From assembly GCF_014280965.1 (NCBI RefSeq), contig NZ_JACODZ010000005.1, positions 310,001-374,000 on the forward strand: a stretch of DNA of 64,000 nucleotides. Direction: 5' to 3'. Made by a program: the position numbers and the translations under genes. This DNA is from Echinicola salinicaeni. GTDB lineage: Bacteria; Bacteroidota; Bacteroidia; Cytophagales; Cyclobacteriaceae. Of this stretch, positions 53,649-61,360 are shown piece by piece (positions within the stretch are counted from its first letter, which is position 1; every line of letters starts with the position of its first letter). The notes under the pieces were generated by a model. It searched no databases. It was not told the DNA's origin and saw only the letters and a program-made list of their open reading frames with translations.

Positions 53649-53671
53649 GACAAAACAAAACCAATGGTATC

Positions 53672-53704
53672 AAGGCGTTCATTTTTTCAAAAAGATGAAC
53701 GCTT
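53672..53704 (+). other. Long intra-operon hairpin between argD and argF'
   Basis: AGGCGTTCAT with following T-run pairs with the A-run and ATGAACGCT across a short loop, about 17 bp in all. The following TTTGTATTAAGGGTTTTT is not a clean T-run. It may be a partial terminator or a processing site. Confidence 0.55.
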
Positions 53705-53745
53705 TGTATTAAGGGTTTTTATTATTCTTAAAACTTAATTTACCC

Positions 53746-54687
53746 ATGAAATACTACACCCAATTTGAAAACAAAAGCCTAGCGGATCAACTGATCCAAC
53801 AAGCCTTGGAATACAAAGCATCTCCTTTACAGGATCATAACCTAGGCGCTGGAAAGAGAATTGGATTGATATTTTTGAATCCCAGCCTAAGGACCCGTGT
53901 GAGCACGCAGATTGCCGCAGCTAATTTGGGTATGAGTGCCATCGTACTCAATATGGACAAAGAAGGTTGGGCATTGGAAATGGAAGACGGCGCCATCATG
54001 AACCAAGGGAAGGTGGAACATATCCGTGATGCTGCCGGAGTATTGGGGAGTTATTTTGATGTATTGGCACTAAGAGCCTTCCCTTCTCTCTCCAATAAAA
54101 AGGAGGACAGTGAAGACTATATTCTTAACCAGTTTATCAAGCATAGTGGCCTCCCAGTAGTGAGTTTGGAAAGTGCTATCCGTCACCCTTTACAGAGTTT
54201 GGCGGATATGATTACCATAGACGAGCATAAGAAAAAAGATAAGCCAAAAGTCGTGCTTACTTGGGCACCACATATCAAAGCCATTCCACATGCCGTAGCT
54301 AATTCTTTTGCAGAATGGTCCATCGGCTGTGGACATGATGTGACCATCACCCATCCGGAAGGATATGAATTGGACGAGCGGTTTACCAAAGGGGCAAAAA
54401 TTGAATATGATCAGGACAAGGCACTAGCAGACGCAGACTTCGTTTATGTTAAAAACTGGAGTGCTTTCAATGAATATGGTAAAATTCTTTGTACTGATGA
54501 ATCTTGGATGCTGAATGAACAAAAATTGGCAAAGGCTCCTGATGCCAAAGTTATGCATTGTCTTCCTGTAAGAAGAAATGTAGAGCTTTCGGATGAGATT
54601 TTGGATGGTCCTAGAAGCTTGGTACAACACCAGGCCAAAAACAGAATTTATGCAGCTCAAGCTGCGCTTAGCAATATTTTAAAATAA
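53746..54687 (+). CDS. argF': N-succinyl/acetyl-ornithine carbamoyltransferase
   Basis: 313 aa. The carbamoyl phosphate loop is FLNPSLRTRVST (SxRTR type), followed by RHPLQSLADM and MHCLPVRR. It resembles the B. fragilis-type transcarbamylase that acts on N-succinyl-L-ornithine rather than ornithine. In that enzyme, Pro90 was reported to favour succinyl, and Glu at this position acetyl. Here residue 90 (in NQGKVEHIRD) is Val by my alignment from memory, so acyl preference is not certain. It implies an N-acylated route, completed by argE downstream. Confidence 0.92.
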   Translation: MKYYTQFENKSLADQLIQQALEYKASPLQDHNLGAGKRIGLIFLNPSLRTRVSTQIAAANLGMSAIVLNMDKEGWALEMEDGAIMNQGKVEHIRDAAGVLGSYFDVLALRAFPSLSNKKEDSEDYILNQFIKHSGLPVVSLESAIRHPLQSLADMITIDEHKKKDKPKVVLTWAPHIKAIPHAVANSFAEWSIGCGHDVTITHPEGYELDERFTKGAKIEYDQDKALADADFVYVKNWSAFNEYGKILCTDESWMLNEQKLAKAPDAKVMHCLPVRRNVELSDEILDGPRSLVQHQAKNRIYAAQAALSNILK

Positions 54688-54714
54688 GCTTTTCCCCTAA
54701 CTACCTATTGCCCT

Positions 54715-55518
54715 ATGATGAATATCAGTATTGTAAAAATTGGCGGAAACGTCATTGATGATCCAGAAAAACTGGAAGAATTTTTATCCTTGTTTGCACG
54801 ACTGGAAGGAAAAAAAATCCTAGTCCATGGCGGTGGGGTGATGGCTTCCAAATTCGGTGAAAGTCTAGGCATAAAACCTAAAATGGTAGATGGCAGAAGA
54901 ATTACTGATGCTGAAACACTGGATGTGGTAACGATGGTTTATGCGGGACTTATCAATAAAAAAATTGTTGCCCAACTCCAAGGCTTAAGACAAAATGCTT
55001 TGGGCTTCACTGGAGCAGATGGTAACCTGATCCGTTCTTCAAAAAGGCCAATAGGAAAAATAGACTATGGCTTTGTCGGAGATGTTAAAGAAGTAGATAC
55101 TGAGTTATTAAATTTATTACTCGAAAAGGATATAGTCCCTGTGGTTTCTGCCATAACACATGATCGAAAAGGGAACCTTTTGAATACCAATGCCGATACT
55201 ATTGCTTCGGAAATTGCTACTTCCATGGCAAAAAAACATATGGTGAGACTTTATTTCTGTTTCAACAAGGCAGGAGTACTCATTGATGAAAACAACGATG
55301 ATTCAGTTGTTCCCCGTATCAATGAGGAAATCTATGAAGAACTTAAAAAGGACAATGTCATCCATTCAGGCATGATCCCTAAATTGGACAATGCCTTCGC
55401 TGCCCTTCAAAAAGGGGTAAGCAATGTTTGGTTGGGCAAGGCTGAAAACCTGATTTTAGCTGCGAAAGGAAAAAAATCAGGGACCAATATTGAAAGGCAT
55501 AAATACGACCTTTATTGA
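54715..55518 (+). CDS. argB: N-acyl-glutamate kinase
   Basis: 267 aa. Amino acid kinase fold: IVKIGGNVIDDPEKLEEF at the start, LVHGGGVMASKFGESLG and GLINKKIVAQLQ. It phosphorylates N-acyl-glutamate. Starts 27 bp after argF'; the first two codons are both ATG. Confidence 0.94.
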   Translation: MMNISIVKIGGNVIDDPEKLEEFLSLFARLEGKKILVHGGGVMASKFGESLGIKPKMVDGRRITDAETLDVVTMVYAGLINKKIVAQLQGLRQNALGFTGADGNLIRSSKRPIGKIDYGFVGDVKEVDTELLNLLLEKDIVPVVSAITHDRKGNLLNTNADTIASEIATSMAKKHMVRLYFCFNKAGVLIDENNDDSVVPRINEEIYEELKKDNVIHSGMIPKLDNAFAALQKGVSNVWLGKAENLILAAKGKKSGTNIERHKYDLY

Positions 55519-55574
55519 TTCTTTTCCAAAATATAAAAGTCCTAATTAAAACTCTAAATCACTTTTGCTGATTT

Positions 55575-56639
55575 ATGCATAAGCTCAAAGAAGAAGCAAA
55601 AAAGCTTCTACAGCAATTGATAGAAACTCCTTCCCTCAGTCGAGAGGAAGAAAATACGGCCAATATATTGGCGGATTACCTCCTTCAAAAAGGAGTAGAG
55701 ATCAAACGCAAAAAAAATAATGTCTGGGCAGTCAACAAACATTTTGATTCCCAGAAACCCAATATATTATTGAACTCCCATCATGATACTGTCAAGCCGA
55801 ATAATGGTTATACAAAGGATCCGTTCAAGGCTATAATTGAAGAGGGGAAATTATATGGATTGGGCAGTAATGATGCTGGAGGCTGCTTGGTAAGTCTAAT
55901 AGCCACCTTTGTTCATTTCTATGAAAAAAAACTTCCTTTTAACTTAATTCTAGCGGCAACGGCAGAGGAAGAAATCAGTGGAAAAGAAGGAATTGCCTAT
56001 CTACTAGAGGACCTGCCTGAAATCCATTTGGCAATTGTGGGAGAACCCACCCTTTTGGATGTAGCAGTAGCAGAAAAAGGCCTTATGGTTATCGATGCCA
56101 CTGTAACGGGAAAGGCAGGTCATGCTGCCAGAAATGAAGGTATCAATGCACTATATGAGGCATTACCCGATCTAAACACCATTAAGGATTATAAGTTTAA
56201 GAGGGTATCAGAATATTTAGGGGAAAGTAAAGTTTCTGCAACCATCATTCAATCAGGAAGCCAGCATAATGTGGTCCCAGACAAATGCGTTTATACCTTA
56301 GATGTAAGGGTTACGGACAGCTATACTCTTCAAGAGGCTTTGGATGAACTAAAAGAAATATTAAAGGCAGATTTGCAGCCAAGATCTATTAGGCTGAATA
56401 GTTCTGCCCTTCCCAAAGACCACAAAATCTGGGATGTCATCCATTCAATGAAATTGAAATGTTACGGCAGCCCTACCCTATCGGATCAGGCTTTGATTCC
56501 TTATCCATCAATCAAGATCGGACCAGGAGATTCCGCCCGCTCCCATACTCCGGATGAATATATTTATTTGGAAGAAATCGATCAGGGTATTGACCGATAT
56601 ATTGATATATTAAGATCATACATTGATTCAATAAATTAA
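55575..56639 (+). CDS. argE: M20 family deacylase, N-acyl-citrulline/ornithine type
   Basis: 354 aa. Zinc-binding M20 motifs NSHHDTVKPNNGY at 67-79 and AAEEEISGKEGIAYLLED near 138; the next metal Glu and AIVGEPTLLDVAVAEKG follow. The dimerisation domain begins near 165. In this N-acyl pathway it would remove the acyl group from N-acyl-citrulline. Position between argB and argH supports that. Confidence 0.9.
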   Translation: MHKLKEEAKKLLQQLIETPSLSREEENTANILADYLLQKGVEIKRKKNNVWAVNKHFDSQKPNILLNSHHDTVKPNNGYTKDPFKAIIEEGKLYGLGSNDAGGCLVSLIATFVHFYEKKLPFNLILAATAEEEISGKEGIAYLLEDLPEIHLAIVGEPTLLDVAVAEKGLMVIDATVTGKAGHAARNEGINALYEALPDLNTIKDYKFKRVSEYLGESKVSATIIQSGSQHNVVPDKCVYTLDVRVTDSYTLQEALDELKEILKADLQPRSIRLNSSALPKDHKIWDVIHSMKLKCYGSPTLSDQALIPYPSIKIGPGDSARSHTPDEYIYLEEIDQGIDRYIDILRSYIDSIN

Positions 56640-56754
56640 AAAGAATAAGAAATTGGTAACCGGTAAACTGTGATCAGTAATCAGTAAATTGGAATTGGGT
56701 CTTATTAAATCGGTTTTAAGAATTGGTAAGAATTAGGTTTTAATAATAACGGTT
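56640..56754. repeat. Degenerate repeats upstream of the S23-type gene
   Basis: The stretch contains GGTAACCGGTAAACTGTGATCAG and AATCAGTAAATTGG-like units and looks like the flanking repeats often seen by four-helix-bundle genes in Bacteroidota. The matching downstream stretch, about 57150-57200 (CTGATAACAGAATACAGAAC followed by ACCGATTACC), is roughly its reverse complement. Confidence 0.5.
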
Positions 56755-57150
56755 ATGGAATATGTAAAAAATTTTCAGGAATTGAATGTGTACATTACAT
56801 CTAAACAATTATCTCAAAATATTTTTCAGGTTTCCAGAGAGTTCCCAAAAGAAGAAACATTTTCTCTTACTGATCAAGTAAGAAGGTCCTCAAGATCTAT
56901 AGGTGCTCAAATTGCAGAGGCATGGGGAAAGAGAAGATATGAAAGACACTTTATCAGTAAACTGACTGACACCGACGCCGAACAATTAGAAACTCAACAT
57001 TGGATTGAAACAGCTTCCAATTGCGGTTACATTTCCGAGGATAAATCAAAGGAATTGTTAAACACATGCCGATCTATTGGAAAAATGCTTAATGGTATGA
57101 TGGCCAAATCATCTGCATTTTGTGGAAAAACCCCTGTTTCTGACAAATAG
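56755..57150 (+). CDS. Four-helix-bundle protein (S23/IVS-protein family)
   Basis: 131 aa. FQELNVYITSKQLSQNIFQVSREFPKEETFSLTDQVRRSSRSIGAQIAEAWG matches the S23 family of proteins encoded by intervening sequences in 23S rRNA genes and in many scattered loci. No catalytic residues. Here it lies between argE and argH, in the same direction, with 115-bp and 106-bp spacers that carry degenerate repeats. It appears to be inserted in the operon. Role unknown. Confidence 0.88.
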   Translation: MEYVKNFQELNVYITSKQLSQNIFQVSREFPKEETFSLTDQVRRSSRSIGAQIAEAWGKRRYERHFISKLTDTDAEQLETQHWIETASNCGYISEDKSKELLNTCRSIGKMLNGMMAKSSAFCGKTPVSDK

Positions 57151-57256
57151 TCCACTGATAACAGAATACAGAACACCGATTACCATAAATTAAAACACCA
57201 TAGCCAATAGGCTTAATTGTTAGAAATAAAGTCTAGGCCTATAATAATAAACAAGC

Positions 57257-58591
57257 ATGAAACTTTGGCAAAAAAACACAACCAGTACCAAGGAAGTAGA
57301 ACAGTTCACCATTGGGCGTGACCCGGAATTTGACATTGTCTTGGCTCCCTTTGACGTATTGGGTTCCTTGGCACATGCCACCATGTTGGAAAGCATCGGG
57401 CTTTTGACTAAAGACGAGCTGGCCACCCTGAAAAAGGGCTTAAGAGAAATCTATGCGGAAATTGAAGCTGGGACCTTTAAAATTGCCCCAGGAGTTGAAG
57501 ACGTGCACTCACAGGTGGAATTTCTACTTACTGAAAGATTTGGTGATGTAGGCAAGAAGCTGCACAGTGGGCGATCCAGGAATGATCAAGTTGCTGTAGA
57601 CCTCAAACTTTATTACCGTTCTGAAATCCAAGAAGTACTTGCAGCTACAAAATCCCTTTTTGACCTTTTGGTGAAATTAGCCGAAAAGCATAAAAATGAT
57701 TTGATGCCTGGTTATACCCACACCCAATTAGCTATGCCTTCCTCTTTCGGACTTTGGTTTAGTTCTTTGGCTGAATCCTTGGCAGAGGACCTTGAAATGC
57801 TTCAAGCAGCCTATAACCTTGCCGACAGAAACCCATTGGGTTCAGCAGCCGGTTACGGTTCTTCCTTTCCTCTCAACAGGACAATGACCACAGAACTATT
57901 GGGTTTTAAGGAAATGCATTATAATGTGATCAATGCCCAAAATAACCGTGGGAAAACTGAAAAAGTAATAGCCTTTGCCATGGCAGGCTTAGCAGGAACA
58001 CTTAATCGTTTAGCTGCAGACACCATCATTTTTATGAACCAGCATTTTGGTTTTGTAAAGTTTCCTGATAACCTGACCACAGGTTCCAGTATCATGCCTC
58101 ATAAGAAGAATCCTGATGTCTTTGAATTAATTAGAGCCAAGGCCAATCAAATCCAAAGTGGCCCTCAAAATTTGATGATGCAAATGACAAATACCACCAC
58201 TGGTTATCACCGTGATTTGCAGCTTTTGAAGGAAACGACTTTCCCTGATTTTGAAAAACTGAAAGAATGCCTTCAGATCACTGAATTTATGTTAGCGCAT
58301 ATTGAGGTGAAATCCGGAATTCTTGATGACAAGTTCTACAAACACCTGTTCAGCGTGGAAGTGGTCAATGAATTGGTATTGCAAGGAATGCCCTTCCGAG
58401 ATGCTTACAAAAAGGTTGGTCTGGATATTGAAAGTAACAACTTCACTCCTGAGCATAATGTAAACCACAGTCATGAAGGCAGCATAGGCCAACTTTGCTT
58501 AGATGAAATCAAACGAAAAATGGATCAGGCCATTGCTAAATTTGATTTTGGAAAAATAGAATCCAGTTATAAAAAATTGCTGGAAGACTAA
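57257..58591 (+). CDS. argH: Argininosuccinate lyase
   Basis: 444 aa. Fumarase/aspartase superfamily: signature GSSIMPHKKNPDVFELIR near 275, HSGRSRNDQVAVDLKLY near 110, and GYTHTQLAMPSS near 155. Cleaves argininosuccinate to arginine and fumarate. Last gene of the operon, followed by a strong terminator. Confidence 0.96.
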   Translation: MKLWQKNTTSTKEVEQFTIGRDPEFDIVLAPFDVLGSLAHATMLESIGLLTKDELATLKKGLREIYAEIEAGTFKIAPGVEDVHSQVEFLLTERFGDVGKKLHSGRSRNDQVAVDLKLYYRSEIQEVLAATKSLFDLLVKLAEKHKNDLMPGYTHTQLAMPSSFGLWFSSLAESLAEDLEMLQAAYNLADRNPLGSAAGYGSSFPLNRTMTTELLGFKEMHYNVINAQNNRGKTEKVIAFAMAGLAGTLNRLAADTIIFMNQHFGFVKFPDNLTTGSSIMPHKKNPDVFELIRAKANQIQSGPQNLMMQMTNTTTGYHRDLQLLKETTFPDFEKLKECLQITEFMLAHIEVKSGILDDKFYKHLFSVEVVNELVLQGMPFRDAYKKVGLDIESNNFTPEHNVNHSHEGSIGQLCLDEIKRKMDQAIAKFDFGKIESSYKKLLED

Positions 58592-58618
58592 TAACAGTTT
58601 ATAAACATTGTAAACAAG

Positions 58619-58650
58619 ATGCCAGACTTAAATCACAAGTCTGGCATTTT
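58619..58650 (+). terminator. Terminator of the arginine operon
   Basis: An 11-bp perfect stem (58619-58629 with 58637-58647) with a 7-nt loop, followed by TTT. Confidence 0.85.
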
Positions 58651-58693
58651 ATGTTAAAGTCTAAATATCTATTCACGAAATACGCTCATTCAA

Positions 58694-58724
58694 TTGCCAT
58701 CTTTCTTATAAATTCGTTATTTTG
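58694..58724 (+). promoter_or_regulatory. Candidate promoter of the MerR-dprA unit
   Basis: TTG at 58694-58696, a 20-bp spacer and TTATTTTG at 58717-58724 (7 of 8 to TAnnTTTG). The GTG start is 20 bp downstream. Confidence 0.5.
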
Positions 58725-58744
58725 AATCTTTAAATTTTTGAGCG

Positions 58745-59098
58745 GTGCCATACAAAGAACGAGAAATAGAAAAAAAGTATTATTCCATTGGTGAAGTAGC
58801 TGAAATGTTCAAAGTAGCTACTTCCCTTATCCGCTATTGGGAAGGTGAATTTGACATCATCAAACCCAAAAAAGACAAAAAAGGCAACCGCAGGTTTACC
58901 AAGGAAGACATCGAAAAAATCGGTCTCATTTTTCATTTGGTAAAAGAAAAAGGCTACACCCTCCAAGGTGCACAGGAAATCATCAAAAAGGACCACTATG
59001 AGGTTTCCGATAAAGCCGGCATGGTCAACCGCCTGAAAGAAATCAGGAGCTTTTTAATCGAAATCAGGAACAATCTTCATGCAGAAAACAACGGATGA
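58745..59098 (+). CDS. MerR family transcriptional regulator
   Basis: 117 aa, starting with GTG at 58745; the start fits the conserved MPYKEREIEKKYYSIGEVAEM opening, as recalled for the family. HTH of MerR type: SIGEVAEMFKVATSLIRYWEGEF, then HTH-wing DKKGNRRFTKEDIEKI. A short coiled coil closes it. No metal-binding C-terminus, so not a metal sensor. It overlaps dprA by 20 bp. Confidence 0.92.
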   Translation: MPYKEREIEKKYYSIGEVAEMFKVATSLIRYWEGEFDIIKPKKDKKGNRRFTKEDIEKIGLIFHLVKEKGYTLQGAQEIIKKDHYEVSDKAGMVNRLKEIRSFLIEIRNNLHAENNG

Positions 59099-60203
59099 AA
59101 CAAAACTACTTTACTCCATAGCACTTAGTCTAATTCCCCAACTAGGCCCCAATATTTTTAAAACCATCATCAGCTATTGCGGATCGGCACAGGAATTTTT
59201 CAATATGGCTCGAGGTAAGGCAGCCAAAATCCCTGGCATAGGACCCAAATTACTTGAAATAAGAAAGCAAAAGCTAGAATTCCTCAAAAAAGCCGAGAAG
59301 GTGATGGCGGATTGTTCAAAACATCAAATTAACATCCATTGCTATCTGGACAAAAGCTACCCAACAAGGCTCAAATCATACTTGGACTCACCTGTACTCT
59401 TATTTACAAAGGGGAATATTAACCTTAATCCAGAAAAGAGTATTGGTATTGTAGGTACCCGGAATGCCTCTGATTATGGTAAGCTGACGACTCGTAAAAT
59501 AGTTGAAAGTCTAGCTCCGTTCCAACCAACAGTCATCAGTGGCCTTGCTTATGGGATTGATATTACCGCACATAGGGCTGCCTTGGATTTTGGATTGCCT
59601 ACCATTTCGGTGTTGGGAAATTCACTAGAATCCATTTATCCTGCCACCCACAATAGTACTGCAAACAAAATGATGGAAAATGGAGGTTTGCTTTCAGAAT
59701 ACAAGGTTGGGACTGTACTGAACGCCAATAATTTCCCCGCTAGAAACCGCATTATCGCTGCTCTCTCTGATGCCTTGATTGTAGTGGAGGCTGCCAAAAG
59801 AGGTGGCGCATTGATTACTGCAGAAATTGCCTACAGCTATAACCGTGAAGTCTTTGCAGTTCCCGGTAACCTCCAAAACACCTACAGTGAAGGCTGCAAC
59901 AACCTGATCAAATCCATGAAGGCCAGTATTTATACCGGGCCAAAAGATATTCAAGAAGCACTTTCATGGGAGACTGGAAACAAAAAGAAAAATCCTGAAA
60001 AACCTAACAAAATAGACCTCAGCAAATTCCCTATTGAGGAACAGACTATTCTAAAATTACTTTCCGATAACCAAGAATTAGAAATCGACAACCTTAGTTG
60101 GCAAAGCCAAATCCCTGTTTCCCAACTGGCTTCACTCTTGCTTAATTTGGAATTCCAAGGACTTATAAAATCCTTTCCTGGCAAAAAATACGGATTGAGC
60201 TAA
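59079..60203 (+). CDS. dprA: DNA-processing protein DprA
   Basis: 374 aa. N-terminal helix-hairpin-helix-like part (RGKAAKIPGIGPKLLEIRKQ), then the Rossmann-like core with SIGIVGTRNASDYGKLT, VISGLAYGIDITAHRAALD and NFPARNRIIAALSDALIVVEA, and a C-terminal winged-helix segment. Loads RecA on single-stranded DNA in transformation. Start overlaps the MerR gene by 20 bp. Confidence 0.95.
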   Translation: MQKTTDETKLLYSIALSLIPQLGPNIFKTIISYCGSAQEFFNMARGKAAKIPGIGPKLLEIRKQKLEFLKKAEKVMADCSKHQINIHCYLDKSYPTRLKSYLDSPVLLFTKGNINLNPEKSIGIVGTRNASDYGKLTTRKIVESLAPFQPTVISGLAYGIDITAHRAALDFGLPTISVLGNSLESIYPATHNSTANKMMENGGLLSEYKVGTVLNANNFPARNRIIAALSDALIVVEAAKRGGALITAEIAYSYNREVFAVPGNLQNTYSEGCNNLIKSMKASIYTGPKDIQEALSWETGNKKKNPEKPNKIDLSKFPIEEQTILKLLSDNQELEIDNLSWQSQIPVSQLASLLLNLEFQGLIKSFPGKKYGLS

Positions 60204-60218
60204 ATATATAAATTTTGC

Positions 60219-60301
60219 TTTTCGGGATTTTAAATCCCGAAAATAAATAACGGAGGATTTAAAATCCTCCAAATCAAAATTCGCTATTTTAAATGACGAA
60301 T
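60219..60301. repeat. Array of three intergenic palindromes
   Basis: Three palindromes in a row. 60219-60243 (TTTTCGGGATTT, T, AAATCCCGAAAA), 60252-60270 (GGAGGATTT, A, AAATCCTCC) and 60279-60301 (ATTCGCTATTT, T, AAATGACGAAT, with two mismatches). The first two are the same types as at 40576-40630, in reverse order. The array separates the convergent dprA and HMG-CoA-lyase-like genes and may end both transcripts. Confidence 0.85.
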
Positions 60302-60316
60302 AGTTTAAAATCAAAC

Positions 60317-61162
60317 TTAGCTAAAAACAAACCTAGCCAACTTCATAGCCTCTCCAAACTCCTCCTTGTTCAAATTTAATTCGAAACCTTCTTTTTCCAA
60401 CACCTCTATCATCACTTCAGTAGCCACATTCCCCACCAATTCATCTTTGGCCATAGGGCAGCCACCAAAGCCCTTAATGGCCCCATCAAAACGCTCACAG
60501 CCACCTTTCAATCCAGCCTTAATTTTTTCTTCAATGCTTTCAGGCCTACTATGAAAATGCGCCCCAAATTCTATCTCCGGATAGGCTTGAATATTGGTAC
60601 TGAACAACTCCTCTATCAACTTGGGCTCTGCCACACCAATCGTATCTGACAAGGCAATGATCTTAATTCCCAAAGCATCTAATTTCCCCACAAATTCTGC
60701 CACTATTTCAGCGGAAAATGGCTCTCCATAGGGATTGCCAAAGCCCATACTTAAATAGGTTACCAAGGTCCTACCCTTGATTTCACAAAGGTTCTGAATA
60801 TCCTCCACTGTTTCCAGTGCTTCTGCTATGCTTTTATGGGTATTTCTTTGCTGAAAGGTTTCTGATATGGAAAGGGGGAAACCCAAATAATCAATTTCCT
60901 CAAAATGCAATGCATCATCAGCCCCCCTTTTATTAGCGACTATTGCCAATAATTTCGATTTGGAATGAAACAAATCCAACAGCTCCAACAGCTCGGCAGT
61001 ATCCCGCATTTGCGGCATGGCTTTAGGGCTCACAAAACTTCCAAAATCCACCGTATCAAAGCCCACCTCCAATAATTGATTGATATATGCTGCCTTGATT
61101 GCTGTATCGATAAATTCTTCTCTCCCCTGCATCGCATCCCGAGGACATTCAATGATCTTCAT
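60317..61162 (-). CDS. Hydroxymethylglutaryl-CoA lyase-like enzyme
   Basis: 281 aa. HMGL-like TIM barrel: ECPRDAMQG at 5-13 (metal site), VDFGSFVSPKAMPQMRDT, FGAHFHSRPESIEEKIKAGL with the metal His pair, and FGGCPMAKDELVGN with the catalytic Cys. It splits HMG-CoA to acetoacetate and acetyl-CoA in leucine breakdown. Alternative: a related aldolase of the same superfamily. Transcribed alone, convergent with dprA. Confidence 0.9.
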   Translation of the reverse strand: MKIIECPRDAMQGREEFIDTAIKAAYINQLLEVGFDTVDFGSFVSPKAMPQMRDTAELLELLDLFHSKSKLLAIVANKRGADDALHFEEIDYLGFPLSISETFQQRNTHKSIAEALETVEDIQNLCEIKGRTLVTYLSMGFGNPYGEPFSAEIVAEFVGKLDALGIKIIALSDTIGVAEPKLIEELFSTNIQAYPEIEFGAHFHSRPESIEEKIKAGLKGGCERFDGAIKGFGGCPMAKDELVGNVATEVMIEVLEKEGFELNLNKEEFGEAMKLARFVFS

Positions 61163-61279
61163 AATTACTGGTAATTGCTTGTTTCTAAATAATCGAAATT
61201 AATTAAATTAATTCGTTTTACATCCACTATTTCATCATATAAAGGAATGCCTAATTGAATAATATAAATTCAATTCCAT

Positions 61280-61320
61280 AAAAAAAACAGGTATTAGAAG
61301 CTACAGCCTCCAATACCTGT
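61280..61320 (-). terminator. Terminator of the hexosaminidase gene
   Basis: On the minus strand ACAGGTATT (61320-61312) pairs with AATACCTGT (61296-61288), with an inner stem, followed by TTTTTTTT. Confidence 0.9.
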
Positions 61321-61360
61321 CGATAATTGATGCGTATTAAACCTAATAGATTAAAAAATA

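Noticed and set aside
60204-60301. tRNA-like elements near GGTTCGGG
   Set aside because: The match belongs to the palindromes; no cloverleaf can be drawn anywhere in the window.
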